Position numbers and translations under genes: made by a program. From assembly GCA_036872755.1 (NCBI GenBank), contig JAVHNS010000013.1:186001-250000 (forward strand): a stretch of DNA of 64,000 nt, in the 5' to 3' direction. Source of the DNA: Orbilia blumenaviensis. Its lineage: Eukaryota > Ascomycota > Orbiliomycetes > Orbiliales > Orbiliaceae. Of the stretch, positions 1-10,979 are shown in pieces (position 1 is the stretch's first letter; every line of letters begins with the position of its first letter). The notes under the pieces are model-generated. The model worked only from the letters and a program-made list of their open reading frames with translations. It made no database searches and had not been told where the DNA came from.

Positions 1-1425
1 ATGCAACACGGCAGTACCATAACATAAGAGTTTGAACGTCTTGCGCGAGGCTGCAGTTTTTCGCAAAGCGACAATCCTAGCGAGCTATCCGCAGCTAGAT
101 AGTGCGAATCCTTTCTCGGGTTGTGGACCTATCAAGCCCCCGGTCAAGTCAAATGTAGGATTCGTGCACAAAGAAAAACGCCACCTGGGCAGCCCCAACC
201 ACTCTGTTCTCTTGACTATTGGTTGGATAGACCTTTCATTTTACCAATGCGGGCTTATTTCTTGCAAGCCTTGGATGCATCTGATCGAGCTATACATCTG
301 TTGATAACCCATTTCTTTGCAAAAAAAAATATTATCACTACCGAAGCTAAACTCGCAGCGGCACTCAACACCATCATATCTATAAGTATGATAGTAGAAC
401 CAGTGTATAATGGCACCAACTTATTAGCATTGCCGATACCTCTCAGGTCTTTCATAAGGGCTGAAAGGTTTTGTTAACGTTAAGGGAAAAAAAACTTTGC
501 AGCTAGATGCATAATCGTGTGTGTATGGTATGGTGCGCTATTTCGCCTGGGAAAAAAATGCAACAGTGTGGTACTTTCTGTCAGCCGTGTTGTGTGCGGA
601 CACCAGACCTGTGGAATAGCCAACAAGAACCGGGGAAAATTGGTATATATACCTATATATATTGTTTTTATCTCTTCCTTATACTATGAAAGACGGGTAT
701 TTTGACATGTGATATTCCAATCGAACCGTTAGCAGTATCGTTCTATCGATAGCTAAGCCATTACGGCTGTGAATTTTGGCTCGAACCCTCAGGCTTTTTG
801 TTGACGAGGCTGGCTGGCGACATTGGTGTTATGATGTATGATGGGGAATCCGAGGAAATGGTCCCTGCCGGATCGAATCTGGCCATCGAGATCTCGAGGC
901 TGAATGCCCTTGCTCTTTAAAAAAAAAAATGTGCAGTTCACCAATGAGACCAAGTTCACCTGAGATCTTGGATATATACATGCAGGTAGTCAGAGCTGGA
1001 ATGCAGTATCGACACAGCAGGAGTAACTAAGGCCATAGTTCTACCGGCCGCAGCAGATCAGACAGACTACATGTAGATGCTGATAAGCCAGCCGCCCGGG
1101 GGCCTTAACTGGGCCGAGACCCTTAATATGACGCAAGGAGGCTGGACCTTAATCCAACATATGGCCTTGGCAGTTCGTGATACCGCACATAACGCAAAGC
1201 TGAAGCTGAGACTGGAGGTGCCAGCACATTCACTTCCACGGAACACCAGTTTTTGGCCCTCTTTAAGTAGAATCCACCGCGCCGGTTCACTCCCTCTGTT
1301 GATATTAACCAACTTCATATTTCTCTTCACTTATCAGATATCAAACCATCTTAAATAAAAAATTTTATTTATTATTTATTTTTTTTTTACAAAAAAAGGA
1401 GAGAAAAAAATAAAAAGCCATTACA
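1..1425. other. Intergenic region upstream of the methyltransferase
   Basis: I see no convincing gene here. The open frames are short, overlap each other and mostly lack an ATG. The last 70 bases before the methyltransferase ATG are very A/T rich, with a T-run followed by A-runs (about 1360-1415). That is typical of a fungal core promoter or 5' leader. Confidence 0.5.
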
Positions 1426-2361
1426 ATGGTACAAGAAGAAGTGACATTTCGGTCATACACCCGAGCGCAAGGCGATACATACGCCATCGGGCGTCCAGCG
1501 TACTCTCCCAAACTTTTCAAAGTCATTATCGACCATCACACCTCCACAGGCGGCCACCTAGACACAGTTGTAGATGTCGGCTGCGGAGCCGGCCAAGCAA
1601 CTTTAGGTCTAGCTCCATATTTCACCAATGCTATTGGTATCGACCAATCTAAGGGTATGATTAGCACCGCCCGTGCATCCGCCGCGTCCAAGAGTTTAAA
1701 CGTACGGTTCGAAGTATCTGCCGCTGAAACGCTGGGCAGTGATCTTGAACCACCCATTGCGGATGGTAGCGTTGATTTACTCACCGCTGCTACGGCAGCT
1801 CACTGGTTCGACATGGCGCGCTTTTGGCGCAGCGCGGCTCGGGTCTTAAAACCCGGCGGTACTGCTGCGCTATGGGTCAGAACAGGGGTGGCCGTGGATT
1901 CTATAAGAAATCCCAACGGGGTAGCTATCAGAGCTATGGTAAAAGAGATATTCGCCACCGAGTTACGACCATTCTCGAGGCTAGAAAGTGCGGTAGCGCG
2001 CGATTTATACATTGACCTACCACTACCTTGGGTACTTGATGCCCCCGTGGAGGAGTTCGATAAAGAGAGTTTTTACCGGAAGGAATGGAATAAATATAGA
2101 GATGGTGCGGAGGATGAGGATGAGGTTGGCACGGGGAGTATTTTGACTGTTGAGGAGTTTGAGAATGTAACGGGGACGAATAGTACGGTTACCAGGTGGA
2201 GGGAGGCGAATCCTGACAAAGTTGGGACGGAGGAAGATATCGCTAGGATGATGAGGAGAAGGATTGAAAGTCTTTTACATGAGGTTGGGGTGGAGCCTGG
2301 GAAGGAGGTTTTGGTGGGGCAGGTAGCTATCGCGTTGCTGATGGTGAAGAAGGTAGGATGA
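1426..2361 (+). CDS. Class I SAM-dependent methyltransferase (trans-aconitate 3-methyltransferase/CRG1-like)
   Basis: Single-exon gene of 311 residues. Residues about 45-65 read VVDVGCGAGQATLGL, the glycine-rich SAM-binding motif I of class I methyltransferases. It is followed by an acidic residue after the second strand (GIDQS) and by a post-motif segment with DLLTAATAAHWFDM. This layout, with a methyltransferase-11-type core followed by a C-terminal helical cap, matches the yeast TMT1/CRG1-like cytosolic small-molecule methyltransferases, which have about 300 residues. The ATG at 1426 is preceded by an A/T-rich leader and is the first ATG in frame. The substrate cannot be told from sequence; trans-aconitate or a related carboxylic acid is only a family-level guess. 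No clustered partner genes are next to it. Confidence 0.85.
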   Translation: MVQEEVTFRSYTRAQGDTYAIGRPAYSPKLFKVIIDHHTSTGGHLDTVVDVGCGAGQATLGLAPYFTNAIGIDQSKGMISTARASAASKSLNVRFEVSAAETLGSDLEPPIADGSVDLLTAATAAHWFDMARFWRSAARVLKPGGTAALWVRTGVAVDSIRNPNGVAIRAMVKEIFATELRPFSRLESAVARDLYIDLPLPWVLDAPVEEFDKESFYRKEWNKYRDGAEDEDEVGTGSILTVEEFENVTGTNSTVTRWREANPDKVGTEEDIARMMRRRIESLLHEVGVEPGKEVLVGQVAIALLMVKKVG

Positions 2362-4548
2362 AAAGACAGTAGGGCATCGAATACTAAGCCACGGCATCAT
2401 GTTAGATGCTGGCTACTGCTTAAAGAAAGGCTTTCGGATAAAAATAGAGCTTCTTAGGACTTTTGCATTAAAAGCGACCAGCAAGTTGCCCATTTTGGAG
2501 CCTCGGGTGCTTACAAGTTTGCATATATCTCTACAAAATATCGAAGCATTGTGTTATCACCGATGACATTGTGAATAGTGAATACCCTAAGCCACCTTCT
2601 ATGGTTTGCCGAGTTAATCCTCGCAGCTCCGAGGTCTAGTCCATTTAATTTAAAACCGTAGACCGCTGTAACACCAATATGAGAAGGTGGAATCCAGGGT
2701 ATTCAGCTTTTTAGGCCCTTAATTCGCATCCGGGGTTGATATATATAACAGTGCCTTCGTGGTGTAGTATGATGTGTCCAAGATATGGTTACGTAAACTC
2801 GCTGTAACCAAAACTTTTTTGTCTCCGTTCCAGATTTCCGTATCATATTGTTGGGGGTTGGTGTTCCACAGAGGGGCCGAGGAATCATTTGCTCACATAA
2901 ATTGTATGGTTTAAACATTTCTTGGAACTTTCACCGGGTCAACTCGGATATGTTGAAATAAGGTATGCCGCCGTCATATGATTGGTTAGAGCTTTTCTCA
3001 AAAATAAGCACGCTGGTTTTACGATCTCGGAAGTTGCCATCCCGAGGAACGATGCTTGCAAGCTCCGTCTAGTGGATCTAACAAACGCACGCTGTAATTA
3101 GCTATAGCTAGCTGATGTATCGCGATATAATATCAACTAACAAATTGTTCCACATGATCTGTCATACGTCGGTTTGAGGGTAATACCAACTACTCGAGAC
3201 GCCGGATATGTATAATTCTACGAGACTTTCTCGCCATATGCCAGTTGCCCCAAACAATTGTACAACAGCCATTGTATGTAAGCACTTAAGTGTATGTCCA
3301 TGGCAGATTTCCATAAGCCATAGACGCTAGCTCGTTTTGGTCCCAGAAAATTCAAGTTCCTTTGGCTGACATCATAAATCGCGATCGGAACTTCAGCGTT
3401 CCCCACTTACCCCTCTCCTCCCGCTTTGGTGACCCGGTGTAACCATCTATGCATATATGTAGTGATACGTACATAGGCACAGTCTGGGTGTGGGTTGTGT
3501 GTGCACCCGTGCGCGAAGATCTGAATATACAATTGAGCCTTTTAAAGAGGAACGACCTAACAGTTGGGGTAATAGTACTAGGGAAAGTAAATCATGGCTA
3601 TGGACTGAATCCGGAAATTCTGGGCTTTTGTATAGCTTGGGAATTTATAAATTGTAGGAGAAGGATACATCCGCTCAGCTGTTCTTCGTGTATGAAGCAT
3701 ATGTTATGTCCTGAAATGCATTGACACTTTATCTCATCTTTGTTCAAAACAACAGAATCAAGACTTAAGAGGTACTAGAGCATCAATACCTACAATCTCT
3801 TCCAAGTACCCTGCAATAATTCCGTTTAAGCAACCACCCCAACTCAATTGACTAAATATACAATACAAGAAGTCTAGTGTTATCCTTCTACCGAACACGA
3901 GGGTCTCGGTTAAGGTCTGAGGTCATACAGAAGCTTATAGCCGCATTGAACTGGGTCGTAAGACGAAGAACACAATGCACTTAAATCCAGATCCCCGATC
4001 TAATCGATTGGCCCAGATGACGATAATTGTCTGTTATAATCTATCGAATTCCCAGGAGCAACTCTATGGTTGCACCACTGAACCGGGATTCCTTCTTTGT
4101 TGGTTTTACTTCGGTTACACAGGACATTTGTGTACCGCGATTTCAAGTTAGAGTATTGTCTAACTAGCCCCCAGTCCCGGCCCTGGTTCAAGCATTGAAT
4201 CCTTCAGATCTGTTTAATCTAGATCTTGGGATTGAACGTACCACAGCAATTATCTCGGACCAAGCCCCTCCACAAGAGTGGAGAAGTACACGGAAAGTAG
4301 TGAAAACTAGCTGAGGTGCCTGGGTCACGGCAAAAGTAGTGAATCAAACGATTCCGAGCCCGAGGGCAATTCCGTAGGTATAAAGACTGGCGGTTTGGGA
4401 GCAGCAGAGAATACGATCCAGAACCAGCTCCTGCCTCTACATAACCCACTTCAACACACTTTAGCTTGACCCGTTCGAACTATCTGAAACTCACAAACTT
4501 TGATATATAAACTCTCTGACCTTTATTTACTTTCGGAAGGCTCTAAAC
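2362..4548. other. Intergenic region, no gene seen
   Basis: A 2.2-kb AT-rich spacer with many stop codons in all frames. The longest open frames are short and lack coding character. Its right end is presumably the promoter of the I66-like inhibitor gene, with a tatataa element about 45 bases before the ATG (4503-4510). Confidence 0.5.
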
Positions 4549-5363
4549 ATGTCACTCTCATCAGGATCTTATTATATTATGGGCTCGTTTGGGACCTACA
4601 AATATTCTGTTGGTAGAGCACACATCGAAGATCGCAGCCTGAACCCAAAGCAAATTTACCTCCTCCACCCATCCCCACTGGGAATGACGGTATGTTTGTT
4701 ATCCCGGCTGGATTTAGTTTAACTTGCAGCCAATCTCTAACTTAATATCTTACAATGTAGCCTTGGGATATCATTAAAACAAGCCATGGTTATGTATTTC
4801 AGGCTAGGAATGCGCCAACAGGCTCAATCGATGGGTCAGTCGTAGCTATCCTAAACAATCACATAACTCCATATATTCAATGGACCTTGGAGTCGGTGTA
4901 TGGAGAAGTGGATCGCTTTCGGTAATATATCCAGTTTTTGTTTTGCCATTCCCTCTTTTATCTTTCTATTTCTTCCCTGAACCCCATTTACGATGAAAAT
5001 AATCACCACAGTATCACAATATTAACGCTTTCACCACGTATTACCCCAGAATCCGGGGCCCTACAGGCCAATACTGGACTGTAGAAGATAGAGTAGGACT
5101 CAGCGGGCATAGGGTAAATAAATCTTTTTACCAGATTTTACTTTTTTCAGTCGTATCTAACAACCTCCCAGATCGTGCTTAGGGAGGACGGCGAAGGGAG
5201 TCAAACCTTTACCATTATCCGTGCCTATAGAGATTTCAGCGAGGAAGAGGAAAAGTATTCCCATCAGGCCGAGCATCATTCGTATGGTCCCGAAAAGGAT
5301 CTAGACGACGACCGTCAAAGCCGCTTTGGATACGGAAAGAGAGAGAAGAAATTCTGTTCTTAA
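4549..5363 (+). CDS. I66-family (cospin-like) serine protease inhibitor, beta-trefoil
   Basis: Four exons: 4549-4689, 4761-4921, 5050-5113 and 5172-5363. They join in phase to 185 codons with GT-AG introns. The N-terminus (MSLSSGSYYIM, then VGRAHIEDRSLNPKQIYLL) has the layout I recall for mushroom cospin/cnispin inhibitors: a GxYxI strand, GRAxxEDxSLNPK and then a PxxW strand. Later come APTGSIDG, a WTLE strand and FRIRGPTGQYWTVED, consistent with repeated beta-trefoil strands. The exon 3 acceptor at 5048-5049 was chosen over an earlier AG (about 5011) because only it restores this pattern in frame. The last 45 or so residues, after the trefoil, form a charged acidic/basic extension (EEEE, DLDDD, KREKK) beyond the family's usual length of about 150. 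There is no signal peptide, so the protein is likely cytosolic, as in defence lectin-like inhibitors. The target protease is unknown. The family call is from motif memory and was not searched. Confidence 0.72.
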
Positions 5364-7055
5364 ACCGTAGGTGCGCAGGAAATCCTTAGGTTGCGTTTGG
5401 TTCTGTAGTCAGTTGTGATTAAAACTTAGGGAAAAAGGCAGCTACACCCAAATGCTAGTCGTTGGGGTACGGGAAGTGGTTTTTTATTTTACATTCTATA
5501 CAATCATTTTTCAAATTTTTGCTCGATTAGCTGCCTCGACCCGGTTTCTGTTTCCACTCGCAAACTTTGCAGCCGTCAATGCTTGACAGCTTGTAGCCAT
5601 ATTTATGTGCACATCTAGACATTGGTTTCAAACTTACGGTGGAAAGCAGTTAGAGCAGAAATTGAAGGTTCAGGTGCCCAGAGTTCTACATTCATTCAGG
5701 TCTTGAAATTACCCGAAGATCTTTGCTACCGTCAGAAATGCTTCGCGAAGTAAAATTCAGAAAGACTGCAGCCTGGGAGCTTTACTTGATTTTAAAATAT
5801 ACCTTCCTAAGCTTAAATACCAATGCATCCAATTCAAAGAGTTTTGGTCTTGAAAATCCATCCCCAAATCTATGTATAGAATTAGCGCTCTTGCGAAACC
5901 CACGGTCGCAGTTTTTTTAATATTCATAATTGTAAACCCATTTTTTCACTGTACCAAATGAGCAGTGCTGTTGGTAATCCGCCTAATTCACAGATTAACC
6001 AGCAAGGTTTTTCATTGATAGATGCAACTATATTGTAAAGTTGTCTGGCAAAAAAATGATACCGTTGATTATATATATAATCTTGTTTGCGGGGTAGAGT
6101 TAAATCTGAGCCTTACTCTTTGAGTCATAGTGGGTTCGTTGGTTTCCAACCTAACAGGGTAGCCAGTAGTTGTTTCAAACCACAGCTCTATGGTACGTAC
6201 TATAGTACTATAGCAAGTGTATATATACGCTGAAGCTTCCTTGCCCCAATACAGATCGAGTATCGGCAATTCGGAAGCCAGGGATGGACATAAATGATCT
6301 AGGGTAATATACTGAAAAGATACAAGAAAAACTCGTTCCCACTAGATGGGTCTAGACATGGTCCGGATGTTCTCAGACTAATACCTTTTGCTACCATACG
6401 TAAAGAAAGATGCAACGTAGCACACATCAACCGAGCGAGTTGCGACGGTGTTCCCTGACGTTAAAAATTTCCTATTATGGATTACCTTGGAAGATCTAAG
6501 GAGCAACATTGCAAGTCCAGTGAATACTGCCGATCTGATACGCATATGCCCAATTAGGCACCGGATCGGAATCGCGTGGCATTATATTCTCTTGATTTTT
6601 GGGGTACCTGGGAGATAAACACTACCTTTGTATCAACCTACCCTCATGGAGGATTGTTAAATAACGTAAAAGCCACTGTATCATTCCACTCCACAAGCTA
6701 CAGGATTACATCCCACTACGGCCATGTATTAAGTGACCGGATTCCCACGCCGCACCAGTAGAGATTGACCCAACCGTACCAATATATATATACGTATCAT
6801 CTATTGGTGTAACATAAATCTACTATTAGCTGACACCGTTCCAAATTTTCGAGATCAATTTCCTCAATATCCGGACCTCTCAGCGGGAACCTTAGCAACT
6901 TGCGACCGTATCCCATAGCAAGTCCTATATATATCGACACCCCCCGTTCCTTGTGTTGAAAAGGACTTTGCAAATTCCTTACCCTTCCTTTCTTTCTCGT
7001 TTCTTACTGATAGCAACCGTATTTTGAACAGGCAAAATATCTTTAAATAGTTATA
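5364..7055. other. Intergenic region, no gene seen
   Basis: A 1.7-kb AT-rich spacer. I see no convincing coding frames. It ends in the promoter and leader of the secreted-protein gene, with tatatata stretches at about 6927-6935 and a pyrimidine-rich stretch at 6980-7010. Confidence 0.45.
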
Positions 7056-9783
7056 ATGATATCGTTTTCAGCTACGAAATTGGCGGCATATAGCCAAGCA
7101 TTGATCTTACCTCTACTTTGTCTTTTTAATTTTACAAAAGGCCAAAGTACCACATTCACAACATCAACAACAACCGAGACGTGGATTGTGAAAGATGTCA
7201 CCTTTTCAACGGTGGTAACGCGCCTCCCTTGGTGTCCGCTTCCAACTGCTGGTGCACCCGTCTCCGCATCTGGCCCTATTGTGGTGCAGCTTTCCTTCAG
7301 GGCGAATGTTACCGATGGAAGTGACTCTGGCGATGGTGTGGTAACCTTCGTAATGGATAGGAATGGGGAAGAAATTGTTGTTTCGAACAATCCTTTGATT
7401 CTTTCCTTGAACACGGATTTGGCACTTCAGGAGTACTCCGACACGCCTCAAATCTTGTATTTTTCGTTGCCATCGGATCTTACACCCGGGAGACTCGAAA
7501 AGCGGTTCGACGACCTCCTTCCAGTCCTTATTTCGGATCAGGTGCCCTCAAGTGCTACCTTTGAAGGGTGGTTCGAGGACACAGATGGTGAATTCTTCAT
7601 CAAGGTACAGACTAGCGAGGGCGAACTTATCCTCGGATTTACCATCTGTCCGACGGATGGCACGGCCGCTAGTGGTCAAAAGGTATACGTATACGACTTA
7701 TCACTCGGCGTGCCGGACACAAGTGCTTGTGTCAGGGCAGCTGCGAACACCCTTCCCTACCCACTTTGGACCGCAGGGGCCACAAGCCTGCCAACTGGAG
7801 TCACTGTCGGTAAGATCATAGTACCAATGCAAATTTTGCATCAAGCGCTATTCTAATGTATGGGTGTGTATATTAGACCCATTCAACCCAGAGAGTGGGG
7901 CGACAACCCCTACTACCACGAGATCTCGGACGTCTCGCCGTACTAGTTCATCGCGAGTTAGCAGCTCAAGCAGTTCGGGAGGTAGTTCTAGAACGAACAC
8001 AATCACAAGCATGGCTACTAGCACACCGACAATTACAAGCAGCGGAATGCGTAGTTCGTCCACAAGTGGTAGCAGTGTCAGCTCAACAATTGATAGCAGC
8101 TCTAGCTCAACAAACTCATCAAGTTCTTCAAGTTCCGATACAAGGGTTTATACTACGACAACCTTCTGGACAACCGGTGTCCCTGACGGTACCACTTCAG
8201 CCACTTCGACTGTCGATGCAGCCGATGCGACAGTTACAGTTTCAGAGTACCGTCCGTACCCGTCATCTATCAAAATCGTATCTACGAGGGATGGAGCAAC
8301 CTCTTCTGCTATCTATTATATTAAAGCCCTATTTAGGCGAGATTGGATTCCTGCTTTGCCAAGCTCTTATGAAGACCCTACAGCTGCCGGGTTCCCCTTC
8401 GTTGACAACCTTGTGTGGGTTCTCAACGATGAAGGGCATCTTTATTCTCCAATCTATGGACCATACATTTCGAACGCTGAACGTACTTGGCAGGGGTTGG
8501 GCCGTAACTATACAAGGCTCTACATCGTCGGTTCCAAAACCACTTCGACCGACGTTCCTCAATTTAGCGGCATAATCATCAGGCCGAAAATGGCAGAAGA
8601 AATATTGGACACGGATGTTCTTCTCTCGTTCAATATCGCCAGCTCTGGCGCGCTTTCCTTGAACAGTGCGGTGAATACAACAGCTGGATATGGTATCTGG
8701 GCATGCGAAGAGACAGGAAATTACTGGGGGATCACAGACGGATCGGACCCTTGGTGCCAATGGGACTTAATCACTGCTATGCATATGCAAGGCAATCCGG
8801 TAGTCGTAGACTCCCCGGTTGACTATTACGGCTTTGTTACAACCGATGCGGCCTTTACCGAAGGGCTTGGAGACGGAAAAACAGTTACAAAGCACAAACT
8901 CGTGCCCAAGAGTGTCGTGACCACTACGACCGAACTGACAGCTGGTGATGCCTACTTGGTAACTGTAGGTACGAACTATCAGGCGCCAGGGGCTACGGTT
9001 ACCTTTGGCCAGCGCGTCGAGCGCCAATTTTCAAGTAACTACTGGGATATCACTGTATCGGTTTCATCAACGGTTATTGGTCCCGCTGCGCCTACTAAAA
9101 CGATTATTCAGTACTTAGCTCCCTCTGGAGCCCCAATGTACCGGATTTATCGGGCTGTAGACGGCGATACCTCTGCATCGAGTCGGAAATACTTCTCTTT
9201 CAGCAGCACCACTACCGGGTCAGGAACTGCGCTCATGCTCACCGGCGACGCGAATACCGATCCCACCACCCAGAGGCAGGGATATTTCTGGAATACTCCA
9301 GGTGTAGGCGACCTTATTGCAAGAGGTTACAACTTGACGCACAGGTATACGGAACCATCGTACTCCTATTTCGATTCTGCGACGAATCGAATCGAATTTT
9401 ATACGGCAGCGGACACGCCACCCTCTACTGCCCAAAAGATGACCTGGGCAGTCGTCTTGGCCAGCATGAGCATTATACCATCCCAACCTTCGAATCCCAC
9501 AACATGGGGCGACGGTGATCTGTCAATCTGGATGTGTGGTAAAGATGCCGGAACTGGGAAGTTCCCAAGCGGGCCGAACACGGTATATTTAGCCACGAGT
9601 GGAAGCACTGCAAGTGGTTTGGGTTTGACTTCTGATTGCGAATCCATTGAGGATTCTCTTACTAATCTTCATTACGAGGATGGTGTATGGGCAGACGGAA
9701 CTTACTGGAAGAGGGATAACGATGGTGCCTGGAGGGATGACAATGGTGTTACTTACGATGATTTCGTGGCGAAGAAGAAATAA
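7056..9783 (+). CDS. Large secreted Ser/Thr-rich protein with DUF7908-like N-terminal domain
   Basis: Two exons, 7056-7809 and 7877-9783, join in phase (GTC G|GT...AG|AC) to give 886 residues. The N-terminus has a basic start and a hydrophobic run ending near residue 30 (LILPLLCLFNFTKGQS), a likely signal peptide. Residues about 30-255 form a globular domain resembling the fungal extracellular domain DUF7908: a TTTxT entry segment, a WCPLP motif and a conserved ICPTDG. A low-complexity linker of Ser, Thr and Arg follows (about 260-350). A long C-terminal region (about 400-880) has several Cys pairs (WACEETGNYWG, WCQWD, IWMCGKD). No GPI anchor signal or membrane helix is seen at the C-terminus, which ends in KKK. 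The protein is probably exported and O-glycosylated at the linker. Its biochemical function is unknown; a cell-surface or wall role is inference. Confidence 0.8.
8080..8160 (+). repeat. Serine-codon microsatellite-like tract inside the secreted-protein gene
   Basis: AGC/TCA/AGT/TCT serine codons alternate, giving runs such as SSSSSTNSSSSSSS. Because the codons are mixed rather than one repeated triplet, the tract is probably maintained for the protein (an O-mannosylated linker) rather than being a simple sequence expansion. Confidence 0.6.
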
Positions 9784-10979
9784 ATCCTGGCTCTACCTAC
9801 CCTTTGAGCTTGGAATTAGGAGATAATGGGAGATATCTATATTGCATTTTTGAATTTTTGTTGGGTTTTCCGGGTTTATATAGGTATCAATTAATACACT
9901 AGAGTCTTCATAATAGATGAGAAGCAAAATTTGAAATTTCAACCACAGCTATCTTGTACTTTATTGTTCTTTTGGAGTATATTCTAGAAATCTAATTCCG
10001 GATACCCACATGTTTCTTAGGTTATTTCTACCTCATGGGTTAATTATTAGTCAAATGATATCCATTCTTGAGTTCAGCATAAAAGTCCTATTTTCCAAAT
10101 TCTTTCCAGAAACCGTGTTCTTAAAGAAATAGATAGTTACTCCCTCCCTGAAGCATTTAGATACTTTAGACATAATAATACTACAGTAGAATCCAAAACT
10201 CCAAGGGGTTCGAGATTTATCTGCGCGTTGGTTGCGGGATATAACGGGATATAACGGGATGCGATCCGAGACCTGAACCTAGATGCTCCAGAGTATCTAT
10301 CTCATCGAAGGGCACACGACCAGCTCATTTTTTTAAAAAAAAATTCGGTACGGTAAAATGGTCTTAATGATACTCTGGCATTGTAACGAAGCATTTAGAG
10401 GTTACGCCTTCGGTGCTAAATATAGACCCTAGACACCTACTCTAAATGCCTGTGACATCAGACATTGGTTCCAGCAGGGCGGGACATTGGTGCTTGTGGG
10501 ACTTTGCGAAAGTGTTGTGTATACAAAATGTAACATCAGTGTCTTGGCATAAGTATCGGCCTTGGCATATTTCGGCCCGAAAATCGGTCACTCTTTGATC
10601 GCGGGCTGAGCCGGTGGATGGGCTGGAACCGTTCCATACCGATATGGCGCCCAGTATATCGAGCTTCGGAATCCAGCTCAGTAATGTTCCTCGAACAATC
10701 TGATTGGAGATCTTACTTCAAAATTCCCATATTCTGCAATATGAATACATAACAGAAGAACAGCAAAGACCTTTCTTTTATACCTTAATTAAATACATAT
10801 ATCCACACCGCCTAACCGGCCGCAAAGTAAAAGTTCCAAAAAAAAAAGACTGCTAGCGCCGGCACACTTGCCCCTACAAAAAAAGGCTGTAGAAATATCT
10901 TTCTTTCAGTCTAAGAAAGTACTGTATATACCCTTCGCTAAGTCTACCCTAAAGCTAGTTAATAAGCTCTAGCCTAAAT
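9784..10979. other. Convergent intergenic region with a short tandem repeat
   Basis: The 3' flanks of two convergent genes. No coding potential is seen. It contains a 10-base unit repeated in tandem at 10236-10260 (see the separate repeat entry). Confidence 0.5.
10236..10260. repeat. Short tandem repeat, 10-base unit ATAACGGGAT
   Basis: The unit ataacgggat occurs twice exactly (10241-10260) and is preceded by a partial third copy (gggat at 10236-10240). It is flanked by gcg on both sides. It is a small local duplication with no evident function. Confidence 0.7.

Noticed and set aside
32..304. Open frames at the left edge of the window
   Set aside because: They lack an ATG start and have no coding character.
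5011..5110. Alternative exon 3 acceptor in the I66-like gene
   Set aside because: Splicing at the earlier AG gives RITILTLSP and then a stop within about 25 codons. The later AG restores the family pattern.
7206..7451. Minus-strand frames opposite the secreted-protein gene
   Set aside because: Shadows of the coding strand, created by its codon bias.
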